Shown here: one piece after another, positions 33,223 through 42,173 of the stretch
Position numbering within the stretch: the first letter of the stretch is position 1
Layout: every line of letters begins with the position of its first letter
Assembly (NCBI RefSeq): GCF_004000885.1
Contig: NZ_BIMC01000001.1
Location: forward strand, 62,001-126,000
Length of the DNA stretch: 64,000 nt
Source: Paenibacillus glucanolyticus NBRC 15330
GTDB lineage: Bacteria > Bacillota > Bacilli > Paenibacillales > Paenibacillaceae
Direction: 5' to 3'
The notes under the pieces: generated by a model
Told to the model about the DNA's origin: nothing
The model's database searches: none
The model's input: the letters and a program-made list of their open reading frames with translations, nothing else
Program-made: the position numbers and the translations under genes

Positions 33223-35010
33223 ATGCAAAGCGATCAAATGTTAAAAAGCAAGCGAAGGACCGCGGGTGTTGGTGTCTACCGGGACATGCTTGTCCGATAT
33301 GTATTCCCTCACAAAAGGCTGCTGGCAGCTTTAACGGGGCTGCTGTTATTTTCCATTGGACTGCAGCTGATTAATCCGCAGATCATCCGGTATTTTATCG
33401 ATACGGCACAAGGAGAGGGCAGCATGGCCTCCCTTTATTACGCGGCCGGTTTTTTTATCGTATTTTCATTGCTTCAGCAAGGCGTATCCATTGCGGCGGC
33501 CTACTACAGCGAGAACCTGGGCTGGACGACAACTAACAAGCTGCGTGCTGAATTGGCGGAGCATTGTCTCTCTTTGGATATGAGTTTTCACAAAACGAAA
33601 ACGTCAGGCTCGTTAATCGAGCGGGTGGACGGCGACGTCAACGCACTTGCTAATTTTTTCTCCAGTTTCATTATCCATTTGTTCGGCAATCTGATCCTCA
33701 TGATCGGGATATTGGCACTTTTGTACCGGGAGAACTTCTGGATCGGATTTGTGATGACGGTGTTTGTTATCGGAAGCATCTACGTTATTCAACGGATACG
33801 GCAGTTTGCCATACCGGTATGGAAGCGGTGGCGCGAGCTGAATGCGGACTTCTATGGATTCATTGGAGAGCACCTCGAAGGTACGGAGGATACGCGAGCC
33901 AATGGAGCCGCAGGATATGTCATGAACCGATTCTATGAGATGGCCAGACGCATGCTGCCGGTTCGCGTTCGGGCGTTCATTGGATTTTTTCTGATGTGGA
34001 GTACAACGATATTGGTGTTTGCGCTCGGAAATGCCGCCGCTTTTATTGTGTGCTTCATTCTGTGGAAGAATGGACAGAGCGGCTTGACGATCGGTTCCAT
34101 TTATCTTGTCTTCTATTACACGGAACTCCTTGCGAAGCCGATCGAGAAGATCCGTACCCAGCTGGAGGATCTGCAAAAGGCAGATGCCAGTTTGATGCGG
34201 GTCCGGGAACTGCTCGCGACCGAATCACTGATTAAAGACGGCCCGGGAGCTCAGCTTCCGTCTGGTCCGTTGTCAGTGGAATTCCGCAATCTGAAGTTTG
34301 CGTATGAAGAAGGTGGGAAAGCGACGCTTGAAGATCTGCAGCTGCGTCTGGAGCCTGGGCAGACGTTAGGATTGTTAGGGCGTACAGGCAGCGGTAAAAC
34401 AACGATTGCACGCCTGCTGCTGCGATTCTATGATCCCCAGGAGGGGAGCATCGAGCTTGCAGGAATGGATATCCGGGGCTGCAAGCTCCATGAATTGCGT
34501 CGAAAAGTTGCCATGGTCACGCAAAATATTGAGATTCTTGAAGGGACGGTCCGTGACAATCTGACTTTGTTTGATGAGGGAATCGCTGACAGCGATATCG
34601 TGTCCGTTCTGGAAGAACTCGGTCTCGGGGATTGGTATGCCTCCCTTCCGAATGGATTAGATACGAACCTCGCCTCAGGCGGTGGCAGCCTGTCTGCAGG
34701 CGAGGCCCAGCTGCTGGCATTCGCACGCGTGTTCCTGACGGATCCAGGCCTCGTTATCCTTGATGAGGCATCATCGCGACTCGATCCGTTAACCGAATAC
34801 CGGATTGAAGCAGCCATTACGCGTTTGCTGCAGGAGAAGACGTGCATCATCATTGCACATCGTCTGGCTACCGTCCAACGTGCCGACCGCATTCTCATTC
34901 TGGAGAATGGAAGAACGCTTGAGAGCGGACGCCGGGATGAGCTTGCTTCAGATCCGCAGTCGCGGTTTAGCCGCATGCTTGCCGTTGGAATGGAGGAGGT
35001 GCTGGCATGA
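33223..35010 (+). CDS. Heterodimeric ABC exporter, subunit 1 (consensus Walker site, degenerate signature)
   Basis: A 595-residue half-transporter: about six membrane helices (residues 25-310) then an ATP-binding domain. Walker A GRTGSGKTT is near 386, Walker B LVILDEASSRLD near 510-520 with the catalytic Glu, and the H-loop is IIIAHRLATV. The signature motif reads LSAGE instead of LSGGQ. It overlaps the next gene by 4 bp (ATGA). GGGAGG lies about 12 bp before the ATG. The substrate is unknown; peptide, lipid, drug or siderophore export all fit. Confidence 0.9.
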   Translation: MQSDQMLKSKRRTAGVGVYRDMLVRYVFPHKRLLAALTGLLLFSIGLQLINPQIIRYFIDTAQGEGSMASLYYAAGFFIVFSLLQQGVSIAAAYYSENLGWTTTNKLRAELAEHCLSLDMSFHKTKTSGSLIERVDGDVNALANFFSSFIIHLFGNLILMIGILALLYRENFWIGFVMTVFVIGSIYVIQRIRQFAIPVWKRWRELNADFYGFIGEHLEGTEDTRANGAAGYVMNRFYEMARRMLPVRVRAFIGFFLMWSTTILVFALGNAAAFIVCFILWKNGQSGLTIGSIYLVFYYTELLAKPIEKIRTQLEDLQKADASLMRVRELLATESLIKDGPGAQLPSGPLSVEFRNLKFAYEEGGKATLEDLQLRLEPGQTLGLLGRTGSGKTTIARLLLRFYDPQEGSIELAGMDIRGCKLHELRRKVAMVTQNIEILEGTVRDNLTLFDEGIADSDIVSVLEELGLGDWYASLPNGLDTNLASGGGSLSAGEAQLLAFARVFLTDPGLVILDEASSRLDPLTEYRIEAAITRLLQEKTCIIIAHRLATVQRADRILILENGRTLESGRRDELASDPQSRFSRMLAVGMEEVLA

Positions 35011-36869
35011 AAACAAGACATTTTTTCTGGCGGCTGATTCTTTACCGCCCCGGTCTATATCTTTTGAACCTGCTGGCATGGTCCCTCATTCATATGGCAC
35101 CGCTGGTTCCCGGACTGCTGACCAAGGCCTTCTTCGATCATCTGGAGGGTACATATACTTTCCCTTACGGAGTCTGGGCGATTGCGGTGCTTCTGATTGG
35201 TGCAGCTTTAGCCCGGATCGCACTTATCTACGGCGGATTTATGACAGACGTGCATTTTCGGTTCCGTATCAGCACCTTGCTGCGCCGCAATATGCTGTCC
35301 CATGTTATGAAAGAACCGGGAGCACGGGCAATTCCATGTTCCCCCGGGGAAGCAATTAGCAATTTCCGAGATGATGTTGATCAGGCCGAAGAAGCCACCA
35401 GCTGGTCGGTGGATACTCTGGGACTGATCGGTTTTGTTATGGTTGCCAGCTGGATTCTCATCTCCATTGATCTGCAGCTTACGATTCTCGTATTTGTCCC
35501 GTTAATTCTGGTGGTAACCGCAGCACAAATCGCAACGGCACGCATTCAGAAATACAGGGCGGCAAGCCGGGAATCAACGGCTAAGGTAACCGGGGCGATC
35601 AGTGAAATGTTTGCCAATGTCCAGGCCATTCAGGTGGCTGGCGCCGAGAAACGCGTAGTCGACCGGTTCGTAAGCCTTAGTGAGAAACGGCGTCAATCGA
35701 TGGTTAAGGATAAGCTGTTAACGGAAACCTTGTCCTCCATATTCACCAACTCTGTCAATTTGGGTACAGGGCTGATTCTTGTCCTTGCCAGCTTCAAGAT
35801 GCGGAATGGCGATTTTACGGTCGGTGACCTGTCTCTCTTTGTATATTATTTAACTTTTGTTACCCAGCTCATATCCAACGTAGGCAACTTCATGACCTAT
35901 TACAAACAGATGGCGGTCAGCTTTCAGCGGATTAAAACGATGCTGCAAGGGGCGCCTGCGTCACTGCTTACAGCAGCCAACTATATCGGTATCGGTCGAG
36001 TTAAGGGCAAACGCAGGAGCCATGGCGAAGAAACCGGAAGTCGTGTGGCTGAACGGGATTCAGAGGCTATGGGGATGATGGAGAACTCAGCCATCTCCAT
36101 GGCTGAAGACGGAGGGGAGAGCACTTATATTCAGGCACCTCCCCTCTCGATATTGGAAGTACGGGGACTCTCCTATCAATATCCTGAAACCGGACGCGGC
36201 ATCTCGGACATTGACTTCACGCTGAAACGCGGTTCCTTTACCGTTGTTACGGGGATGATTGGCAGCGGCAAAACGACACTGGTTCGCACACTGCTGGGCT
36301 TGCTGCCGGCTGAAGCCGGTGAAATTCGGTGGAACGGCGAGAAGGTTGCAGAGCCAGCGGATTTCTTCATTCCACCTCAAAGTGCTTACACCGCTCAGAT
36401 ACCCAGGCTGTATAGCGACAAACTGCGCAACAACATCCTGCTTGGAATATCCGAACAGCCGGGAAGCCTGGATCGCGCGCTTTATGCAGCCGTTATGGAA
36501 GATGATATGAAGCATCTGGAATATGGTCTGGAGACGATGGTCGGTCCGCGCGGGGTGAAGCTGTCCGGCGGTCAGGCGCAGCGGACTGCTGCCGCCAGAA
36601 TGCTGGTGCGGGACGCACAGTTGTATGTGTTCGATGACTTGTCCAGCGCACTCGATGTGGAGACAGAGCGGAAGTTATGGGAGCGGCTCTTCCGCGATCG
36701 AGACGGCGCGACATGTCTTGTTGTGTCTCATCGGAAGGCGGCGCTTCATCATGCCGACCATATCATAGTATTAAACGGTGGAGTAATCGAAGCTGAAGGT
36801 ACAGCAGAGCAGCTGCTGCGTTCAAGCGAGAGCTTCCGTCAGCTGTGGTACGGTGAAGAAACAGGGTGA
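35007..36869 (+). CDS. Heterodimeric ABC exporter, subunit 2 (degenerate catalytic residue)
   Basis: A 620-residue half-transporter partner of the upstream gene. About six membrane helices, then a long hydrophilic linker (about 325-375, rich in Glu, Gly, Ser and Arg) that subunit 1 lacks, then the ATPase. Walker A is GMIGSGKTT (near 416), the signature is a canonical LSGGQ (near 518), but Walker B reads YVFDDLSSALD (near 541), with Asp in place of the catalytic Glu. Only one composite ATP site should therefore hydrolyse efficiently, as in other heterodimeric type IV exporters. Confidence 0.9.
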   Translation: MKTRHFFWRLILYRPGLYLLNLLAWSLIHMAPLVPGLLTKAFFDHLEGTYTFPYGVWAIAVLLIGAALARIALIYGGFMTDVHFRFRISTLLRRNMLSHVMKEPGARAIPCSPGEAISNFRDDVDQAEEATSWSVDTLGLIGFVMVASWILISIDLQLTILVFVPLILVVTAAQIATARIQKYRAASRESTAKVTGAISEMFANVQAIQVAGAEKRVVDRFVSLSEKRRQSMVKDKLLTETLSSIFTNSVNLGTGLILVLASFKMRNGDFTVGDLSLFVYYLTFVTQLISNVGNFMTYYKQMAVSFQRIKTMLQGAPASLLTAANYIGIGRVKGKRRSHGEETGSRVAERDSEAMGMMENSAISMAEDGGESTYIQAPPLSILEVRGLSYQYPETGRGISDIDFTLKRGSFTVVTGMIGSGKTTLVRTLLGLLPAEAGEIRWNGEKVAEPADFFIPPQSAYTAQIPRLYSDKLRNNILLGISEQPGSLDRALYAAVMEDDMKHLEYGLETMVGPRGVKLSGGQAQRTAAARMLVRDAQLYVFDDLSSALDVETERKLWERLFRDRDGATCLVVSHRKAALHHADHIIVLNGGVIEAEGTAEQLLRSSESFRQLWYGEETG

Positions 36870-36913
36870 GAAGAGCAAGCTCATAACGGGTAGCGTTCAT
36901 TGTCCCGCATCAT

Positions 36914-36952
36914 AGCAATGCCGCAAAGACCTTTCGTCTTTGCGGCATTGCT
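36914..36952. terminator. Strong bidirectional terminator
   Basis: AGCAATGCCGCAAAGAC pairs perfectly with GTCTTTGCGGCATTGCT around the 5-base loop CTTTC. It lies between convergent genes; the flanking T-run is modest. Confidence 0.85.
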
Positions 36953-36963
36953 TATTTATCTTG

Positions 36964-37806
36964 TTAAAGTTGATTGATTCCACGCCAAGTAGCTTCTAAA
37001 TTAGAGGCGATATATTCCAGTATCGGTTTGCTGTAGAAATAACCGCTGTGAGCGAGCGGATTCCAGCTTGTCAACCAGTTTCCAACATTAACGGCCACAT
37101 CTTTACGCACGGTGCGATCATATTCTTCATTTACGTTTTTGAGGGGGTATGCGAGGATATCGTCTGCATCATAGAAATTAACCCATTCGCCGAGAAGCTG
37201 GTGATGGTAGTTCTTCAACTGCTCGGAAGGAACCTCGATCGGTCTGTCAAAGTCACGGTAGCGCATGCTCCACAGGGGCAAGGTAGTACCCAGAGTGTAG
37301 AACAACGTCAGCAGTTCGCCTCGCTCCAAGGGAGATTTCGGGTCAATGACCAGACGGTGTCCGCGGGAGGAGAATTGCAGATCATAGAAGAAATTGCTTG
37401 CGATCACGCTCCCCAGGCTATGCGAGATGACACATAACGGAGCATGGGGACCGGCGGATAAGGTTAGTCTGTGGAGGGCTTCACTGATGGTCCGATGGAC
37501 GGCTTCGTAGTTCTGGTCTTCGGATTCCACGGGCTGATAAGCTACCGCATCCGCCAGATTATGAATGACGTACTGCCTGAGCTGCTGGTAACGCAAACGA
37601 TAAGGCTTTATGCTGCTGCGGATTAACTCATCTTCACGAGACGCAAAAACATCGGCCCAATGCACGGCTTCCATTGCCAATTGATCATGCGGAATTCCGG
37701 ATGTTCGAGAGAAGGTTTCTTTTAATTTCTGCATAAATTTATCCGCATAATCTTTTTTCTGTGTTCCCAATCCGTGTATAATGATCACTGCAATTTTTTG
37801 CTCCAT
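36964..37806 (-). CDS. Alpha/beta hydrolase (lipase-like), unknown substrate
   Basis: A 280-residue cytoplasmic hydrolase beginning MEQKIAVIIIHGLGTQKKDY; HGLG is the oxyanion-side motif. The nucleophile elbow is SHSLGS (in LCVISHSLGSVIAS, about residue 135). The start at 37806 follows an AAGGGGG site; the frame extends 68 codons upstream but those residues are not conserved-looking. No signal peptide. No family with a defined role was recognised. Confidence 0.78.
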   Translation of the reverse strand: MEQKIAVIIIHGLGTQKKDYADKFMQKLKETFSRTSGIPHDQLAMEAVHWADVFASREDELIRSSIKPYRLRYQQLRQYVIHNLADAVAYQPVESEDQNYEAVHRTISEALHRLTLSAGPHAPLCVISHSLGSVIASNFFYDLQFSSRGHRLVIDPKSPLERGELLTLFYTLGTTLPLWSMRYRDFDRPIEVPSEQLKNYHHQLLGEWVNFYDADDILAYPLKNVNEEYDRTVRKDVAVNVGNWLTSWNPLAHSGYFYSKPILEYIASNLEATWRGINQL

Positions 37807-37896
37807 GCAACGGCAGCCCCCTTCATCGGAAATGGAATGAATGGATACCTTTACCTCTTTATAAGCGATATGTACTCCGATTGTAAATAGGTTATT

Positions 37897-37913
37897 ACAG
37901 TGCATAGCACTGT
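37897..37913. promoter_or_regulatory. Perfect inverted repeat in a divergent intergenic region
   Basis: ACAGTGC-ATA-GCACTGT is a 7-3-7 perfect dyad in the 310-bp gap between the hydrolase gene and nosD. It has the size of a repressor site. A TATAAT-like box for nosD lies at 38033-38038 but without a good -35. No other element was recognised in the gap. Confidence 0.4.
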
Positions 37914-38116
37914 GAGGGAATATCTCAGGGCTGAAGATGACCCCATAATTGTGAAAAATCTGTCCATAAATCAGAGACGATTTCGTTAGCATATAGCTCG
38001 ATATGGTCATAGGACAAATTCAATTCCATTGATATAATCAGTTCATTCCAATACGAGCAGGGAGGGAAATGAGTGATGGTCTTTGGCATTCGTCCAGTTC
38101 ATGGTGTCGATGCGAT

Positions 38117-39496
38117 ATGTTGACAAGAAGGCGAAATAAAACCGCAATCCTCTGTTTCACAATGGTTGCAGCCGTCTTGATAGGACAGGCAATCATCTCT
38201 GTCTCAACTGCCGAAGCAGAACTGGCCAATACAACTTCGAGCACTGGCGAGCTGCAAGCCCTGATAGATCAGGCGCACCCAGGGGAGCGCATCCGGGTTC
38301 CATCCGGGGTTTATGAAGGGTCATTAATACTATCGAAGAAGATTACGCTGGAAGCGGAGACGGAAGGAAGCGTATCCATCGTAAACGCCAACCCTAACAC
38401 GAGGTCAGTCATACATATTGCAGCAGATGATGTGAAAATTTCGGGTATTCAGATCATTAACGAGTCTCCATCTAAAATTCCTGCGCTTCTCATAACAGGG
38501 GACCGCACCGTTGTGGAGAACATGAATATTCAGACAGCATCACAAGGCATAGTCCTCGAGGATGCGAATGATGGGCAATTCAGGAGCAATATCATTCAGT
38601 GGAGTGACTCGGCGGCAGACCGGGCCGTGAAGCTGTTTGATAAGGGAAACGGGATCGACTTGTATAATTCGCATCGGAACATCATTCGCGATAATACGAT
38701 TCAGCGAGTGCATGATGGGATCTATATGGAGAATAGTGATGACAATCGACTGACCTTTAATGTGATTGAACATTCCCGTTACGGGATTCACAGCATGTAT
38801 TCAAAAGGAGCCGTTATTCAGAATAACCAAGGGAATTTCAATTATACCGGGGCGATGATCATGGCGAGCCGTGAGGTAGAGTTAACCGGGAACGTGTTCA
38901 GAAAACAAAGCGAGAACGTAAACTCGCAAGGAATCCTGATCTTTCAGGTACAGGACTCTCTATTTAAGGACAATAAGGTGATTGGAAACCGGGTGGGTCT
39001 GTATCTGGAACAATCCGAGAACAATCGGATGGAGAATAATGAGATTGCGAATAATTTTATCGGCATTCAGCTCTTGGGTGCACGGGACAACCTCATCACG
39101 GGCAATACCCTGTCCGGGAATGTTACCGAAACATTGGCCCAGGACAGCGCCAACAATTCACTTGATCGTAATTATTGGGACTCGTTCCAAGGGATTGACA
39201 CGGACGGCGACGGCATCAGCAACATTGCGTATGCGATCAATCCTTTTTTTCAGGGGCTTATTAAAGAACGACCGGCATTCCAGCTTTTCTTCCAATCACC
39301 GAGCATGGTATTTCTGGAAGGGCTGTACCAGGCTGACCAGAATACCTGGACCTCCGATGAGGAACCGCTCATGGTTCCGTTGACCTCTGATCAAACTTCC
39401 GGCCAAAAAGCTTCGTCTACCGCAAGCGGACTTATCGGAGCAGCTTTATTGATCTTAACGTTATCTATTTTACAATGGGCAAGGAGAAGAGAATGA
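38117..39496 (+). CDS. nosD: NosD-like exported copper-maturation protein
   Basis: About 459 residues. Signal-peptide-like start MLTRRRNKTAILCFTMVAAV ending near AEA, then a parallel beta-helix of NosD type with repeats such as GIYMENSDDNRLTFNVIEHS, and a C-terminal membrane helix (GLIGAALLILTLSIL) with RRR at the end. In denitrifiers NosD works with NosF and NosY to mature the copper sites of nitrous oxide reductase. The start is uncertain: 38117 gives a normal signal peptide but no clear ribosome binding site; ATG 38069 sits too close to GGAGGG. It overlaps nosL by 4 bp. Confidence 0.85.
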   Translation: MLTRRRNKTAILCFTMVAAVLIGQAIISVSTAEAELANTTSSTGELQALIDQAHPGERIRVPSGVYEGSLILSKKITLEAETEGSVSIVNANPNTRSVIHIAADDVKISGIQIINESPSKIPALLITGDRTVVENMNIQTASQGIVLEDANDGQFRSNIIQWSDSAADRAVKLFDKGNGIDLYNSHRNIIRDNTIQRVHDGIYMENSDDNRLTFNVIEHSRYGIHSMYSKGAVIQNNQGNFNYTGAMIMASREVELTGNVFRKQSENVNSQGILIFQVQDSLFKDNKVIGNRVGLYLEQSENNRMENNEIANNFIGIQLLGARDNLITGNTLSGNVTETLAQDSANNSLDRNYWDSFQGIDTDGDGISNIAYAINPFFQGLIKERPAFQLFFQSPSMVFLEGLYQADQNTWTSDEEPLMVPLTSDQTSGQKASSTASGLIGAALLILTLSILQWARRRE

Positions 39497-40071
39497 TGAA
39501 ATGGACAAGAAGTTCCAAATCGTACCGGGTTTCGCTAACTGCGCTGTGTATATTGGCCGTTTGGCTGATGACCGCTTGTGGGAGCAAGGACTATAAACCG
39601 CAGGCTATTAATGAAGAAACCGATCGCTGCGTTATTTGTAACATGGCGATAAAAGATGACGTATTTGCGACTCAAATCATCACGACTGACGGTCAGTCGC
39701 TAAAATTTGATGATATTGGCTGCATGAATGAATGGATCACGCAAAATGGTACCGATACGGTAGGCGCTACGTTTGTCAGGGATTATAACAGCAGCCAATG
39801 GCTGAAATACGAAAAAGCCTATTACGTTTATGATGCATCCATCAAAACACCGATGGCATACGGTCTGGTTTCGTTTGAACAAAAAACGGAGGCCGAGGCG
39901 TTCATGAAGGAACAAGGCGCAGGCAAACTCATGACAGCCGAACAATTGGAGGACCATTCCTGGGAAGTCAACCGAGACATGATGGATATGGGATCACATG
40001 ACCATTCCCACACTGAAGAAACAGCTGATGCGGAAGAGACCCACAAGGAAGAAGAACATCATGGTAAATGA
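39493..40071 (+). CDS. nosL: NosL-like copper-binding lipoprotein
   Basis: A 192-residue lipoprotein. The lipobox is WLMTAC. The NosL signature RCVICNMAIKDD follows, with Cys-x-x-Cys and Met as likely Cu(I) ligands, then KFDDIGCMNEW. The C-terminus is unusually rich in His, Glu and Met (DMMDMGSHDHSH, then HKEEEHHGK), consistent with metal binding. AAGGAG at 39481 serves adjacent ATGs 39493 and 39496. It overlaps nosD and nosY, so all are translationally coupled. Confidence 0.9.
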   Translation: MMKWTRSSKSYRVSLTALCILAVWLMTACGSKDYKPQAINEETDRCVICNMAIKDDVFATQIITTDGQSLKFDDIGCMNEWITQNGTDTVGATFVRDYNSSQWLKYEKAYYVYDASIKTPMAYGLVSFEQKTEAEAFMKEQGAGKLMTAEQLEDHSWEVNRDMMDMGSHDHSHTEETADAEETHKEEEHHGK

Positions 40072-40882
40072 TGCGGTGCATATTGCCGTCAGAGAAATGA
40101 AGATGGGGTTTCGCAATCCGTGGTCCTATTCATTCATGGGACTGTTTGGATTGTTTATGTTATGTTTGCTGCTTATTAATAACGGCGGCTATGTGGAGGG
40201 ATACTCCAGCATAACGGGTACCATGCTGAATTTGATATTGTACCTGCTTCCGCTGATGACGTTGATGCTGGGCGCGTTCTCCCTGACAGGCGATAAGGAG
40301 GACGGAAGCTGGGAGCTTCTATCGTCTTATCCGCTCCGAACGTTGTCTTTTATATTAGGGAAGTTTGCGGGGCTTGCTGTCGTTCTGTTTGTTCTTGTTT
40401 CCTTCGGCTTTGGCCTGTCGGCCGTTATGGGGTGGATCACGGGCAGAGGTCTGGACGCACATACTTACATTCTGTTATATGGCTATTCGATCAGTCTGGC
40501 GCTTATGTTTCTGGCGGTATCCTTTCTGATCGGCACCGTGGCTGTCAATCGCTGGCAAGCATTGACCGTTGCTGTTGCGGTATGGTTTTTCGCCATTATC
40601 GCATGGTCACCTCTGCTTATTGCGGTGCTTGGCATGATGCCTTACGGTTGGATAAAACCCAGCATTTCTGTGTTTACCTTGTTTAATCCTGCAGAATTGT
40701 CGCGGATATTTGCTGTGGTGAAACTAGGCGGCGGCTCCGTTCTCGGACCGCAGTATTACGATTGGGTCCGATGGATTCGGCAGCCGATGGGTTCGGCGGG
40801 TTATATCATAGCCATTCTGGTCTGGGTAGGGGCATCAACCGGTTTGACTCACTGGCTGTGGGAGAGGGGGAGAGCGCGATGA
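40061..40882 (+). CDS. nosY: NosY-like ABC transporter permease
   Basis: A 273-residue inner-membrane permease with about six hydrophobic segments. It begins MVNDAVHIAVREMKMGFRNP, a typical cytoplasmic start for NosY/ABC2-type permeases, and has the GDKEDGSWELLSSYPLR loop. The start overlaps nosL by 11 bp and the end overlaps nosF by 4 bp. With NosF it may energise delivery of a sulfur or copper-site precursor to NosD (family knowledge). Confidence 0.87.
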   Translation: MVNDAVHIAVREMKMGFRNPWSYSFMGLFGLFMLCLLLINNGGYVEGYSSITGTMLNLILYLLPLMTLMLGAFSLTGDKEDGSWELLSSYPLRTLSFILGKFAGLAVVLFVLVSFGFGLSAVMGWITGRGLDAHTYILLYGYSISLALMFLAVSFLIGTVAVNRWQALTVAVAVWFFAIIAWSPLLIAVLGMMPYGWIKPSISVFTLFNPAELSRIFAVVKLGGGSVLGPQYYDWVRWIRQPMGSAGYIIAILVWVGASTGLTHWLWERGRAR

Positions 40883-41610
40883 GTGAAACATTTGTACAAA
40901 TGACTGATGTAGGCAAAACGATCAAGGGTCAGATCATCGTCAACCAGCTAAACCTGAAGATTCCAAGGGGACAGGTTGTGGCTCTCCTGGGAGGAAACGG
41001 CGCCGGCAAGAGTACGATTCTCCGGATGCTGGCCGGAATCATCCAGCCCACCCGCGGGGACATCCGGGTAGGGGATTGGAGCTGGAAGGAGAACCGCAGA
41101 GGATATGCGGAACTTATCGGTTATATGCCTGACGATTACAGATTCAGTCCTGGACTGACGGCAAGGGAGACGATGGCCTTCTGGGCTAAACTTAAGGGAC
41201 TGACGGCAAAGCACGGCGATGATATGCTTGCCCGGGTCGGATTGGAGCATACCGGAAACAAAACGGTCTCCTCCTTCTCCAAGGGGATGCGGCAGCGCGT
41301 TTTGTTTGCGCAAGTATTGTTGGGGCAGTCCCCTCTTATCATCATGGATGAGCCCACGAACGGTATGGATCCCTATTGGATGCAAAGCTTTGTGGAAATG
41401 GTTCGCGAAGCGGCGTACCGAGGTCAGACGGTGTTGTTCTCAACACACCAGCTCCACATCGCGGAGGCTTTGGCAGATCGAATATTATTTCTCAAGGAAG
41501 GCGCGATTCGTTTCGAAGGGTCCGGTGAAGATATTCGGCAGCAGTTGGGTTCATCAGGCATGGAGAAAGCATTCGATTATTTATTCGGTATAGCCGATGG
41601 TCCCAGATGA
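40879..41610 (+). CDS. nosF: NosF-like ABC transporter ATP-binding protein
   Basis: A 243-residue ATPase. Walker A GGNGAGKST (about 38-46), signature SFSKGMRQR (the NosF-type variant of LSGGQ), Walker B LIIMDEPTNGMDP and H-loop FSTHQ are intact. The gene starts within the stop of nosY (ATGA) and ends the nosDLYF operon. No nosZ, nosR or nosC gene is visible within the window. Confidence 0.88.
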   Translation: MSETFVQMTDVGKTIKGQIIVNQLNLKIPRGQVVALLGGNGAGKSTILRMLAGIIQPTRGDIRVGDWSWKENRRGYAELIGYMPDDYRFSPGLTARETMAFWAKLKGLTAKHGDDMLARVGLEHTGNKTVSSFSKGMRQRVLFAQVLLGQSPLIIMDEPTNGMDPYWMQSFVEMVREAAYRGQTVLFSTHQLHIAEALADRILFLKEGAIRFEGSGEDIRQQLGSSGMEKAFDYLFGIADGPR

Positions 41611-41612
41611 GT

Positions 41613-41655
41613 AAGAGCCGTAAGTGACAGTTGACCTGCTCACGACGGCTCTTTT
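41613..41655. terminator. Terminator between nosF and the YtkA-like gene
   Basis: AAGAGCCGT pairs with ACGGCTCTT (with a short bulge) around a ~20-base loop, followed by TT on the plus strand. The genes converge here. Confidence 0.75.
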
Positions 41656-41670
41656 GCTTATCGTATGTAC

Positions 41671-42159
41671 TTAATGATGGTGGTGTCCTCCTCCGTCAGG
41701 AGTCTGGACAGCGTCACCCTTAAGGGACTGTTCGATTAGAGCTAGCTTCTCGACTGCTTCATTGCCAATCGCAAAATACCGGGAAGGCATCACCTGATAA
41801 TCCTTCGAATGGACTCGGCACGTTACAACATAGAGTCCCTTATCCAGTTTCTGGCTGGCTTCATAGAGTCCCGGTTTCGTTTGGTGACCCTCAACCATTT
41901 GTACAGCTTCCGGATCGTTCTCAGGGAAAATTTCAAATTGCACCCGATCGGCATCCTGGAACGGTTGTTCATTGTGCTCGATGGCAACGGAGAAGGTTTT
42001 GTTGTTGTCCGAATCCGCCCTTGTTGTGATCTGTAAGTCAACCGACAGGTGAGGGAGAAGGCCGTCTGCCGATGGGGACGGATCATGGGAAGTGCATCCG
42101 CACAGCAAGAGCATCATGAGCAACAAACCGAATACAGCTGTTTTTATTTTAGATGGCAT
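41671..42159 (-). CDS. FixH/YtkA-like lipoprotein with C-terminal His tail
   Basis: A 162-residue lipoprotein with lipobox LLLCGC and a mature beta-sandwich of the YtkA/FixH type (FSVAIEHNEQPFQDADRVQF, KPGLYEASQKLDKGLYVVTC). It ends in GGGHHHH, a natural His cluster that suggests metal binding, perhaps copper in keeping with the convergent nos cluster. It lies 14 bp after the PepSY gene, with AGGAGGAG upstream of its ATG, so the two form an operon. Confidence 0.8.
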   Translation of the reverse strand: MPSKIKTAVFGLLLMMLLLCGCTSHDPSPSADGLLPHLSVDLQITTRADSDNNKTFSVAIEHNEQPFQDADRVQFEIFPENDPEAVQMVEGHQTKPGLYEASQKLDKGLYVVTCRVHSKDYQVMPSRYFAIGNEAVEKLALIEQSLKGDAVQTPDGGGHHHH

Positions 42160-42173
42160 TTGCGCAACTCCTC

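Noticed and set aside
33215..33244. Nine-codon ORF with a GGGAGG site overlapping the ABC subunit start
   Set aside because: The GGGAGG can serve the ABC start 12 bp away; a nine-codon frame alone is not evidence of a gene or leader peptide.
33114..33374. 86-codon plus-strand frame overlapping the start of the first ABC subunit
   Set aside because: It overlaps the ABC gene in another frame, has no ribosome binding site and no recognisable features.
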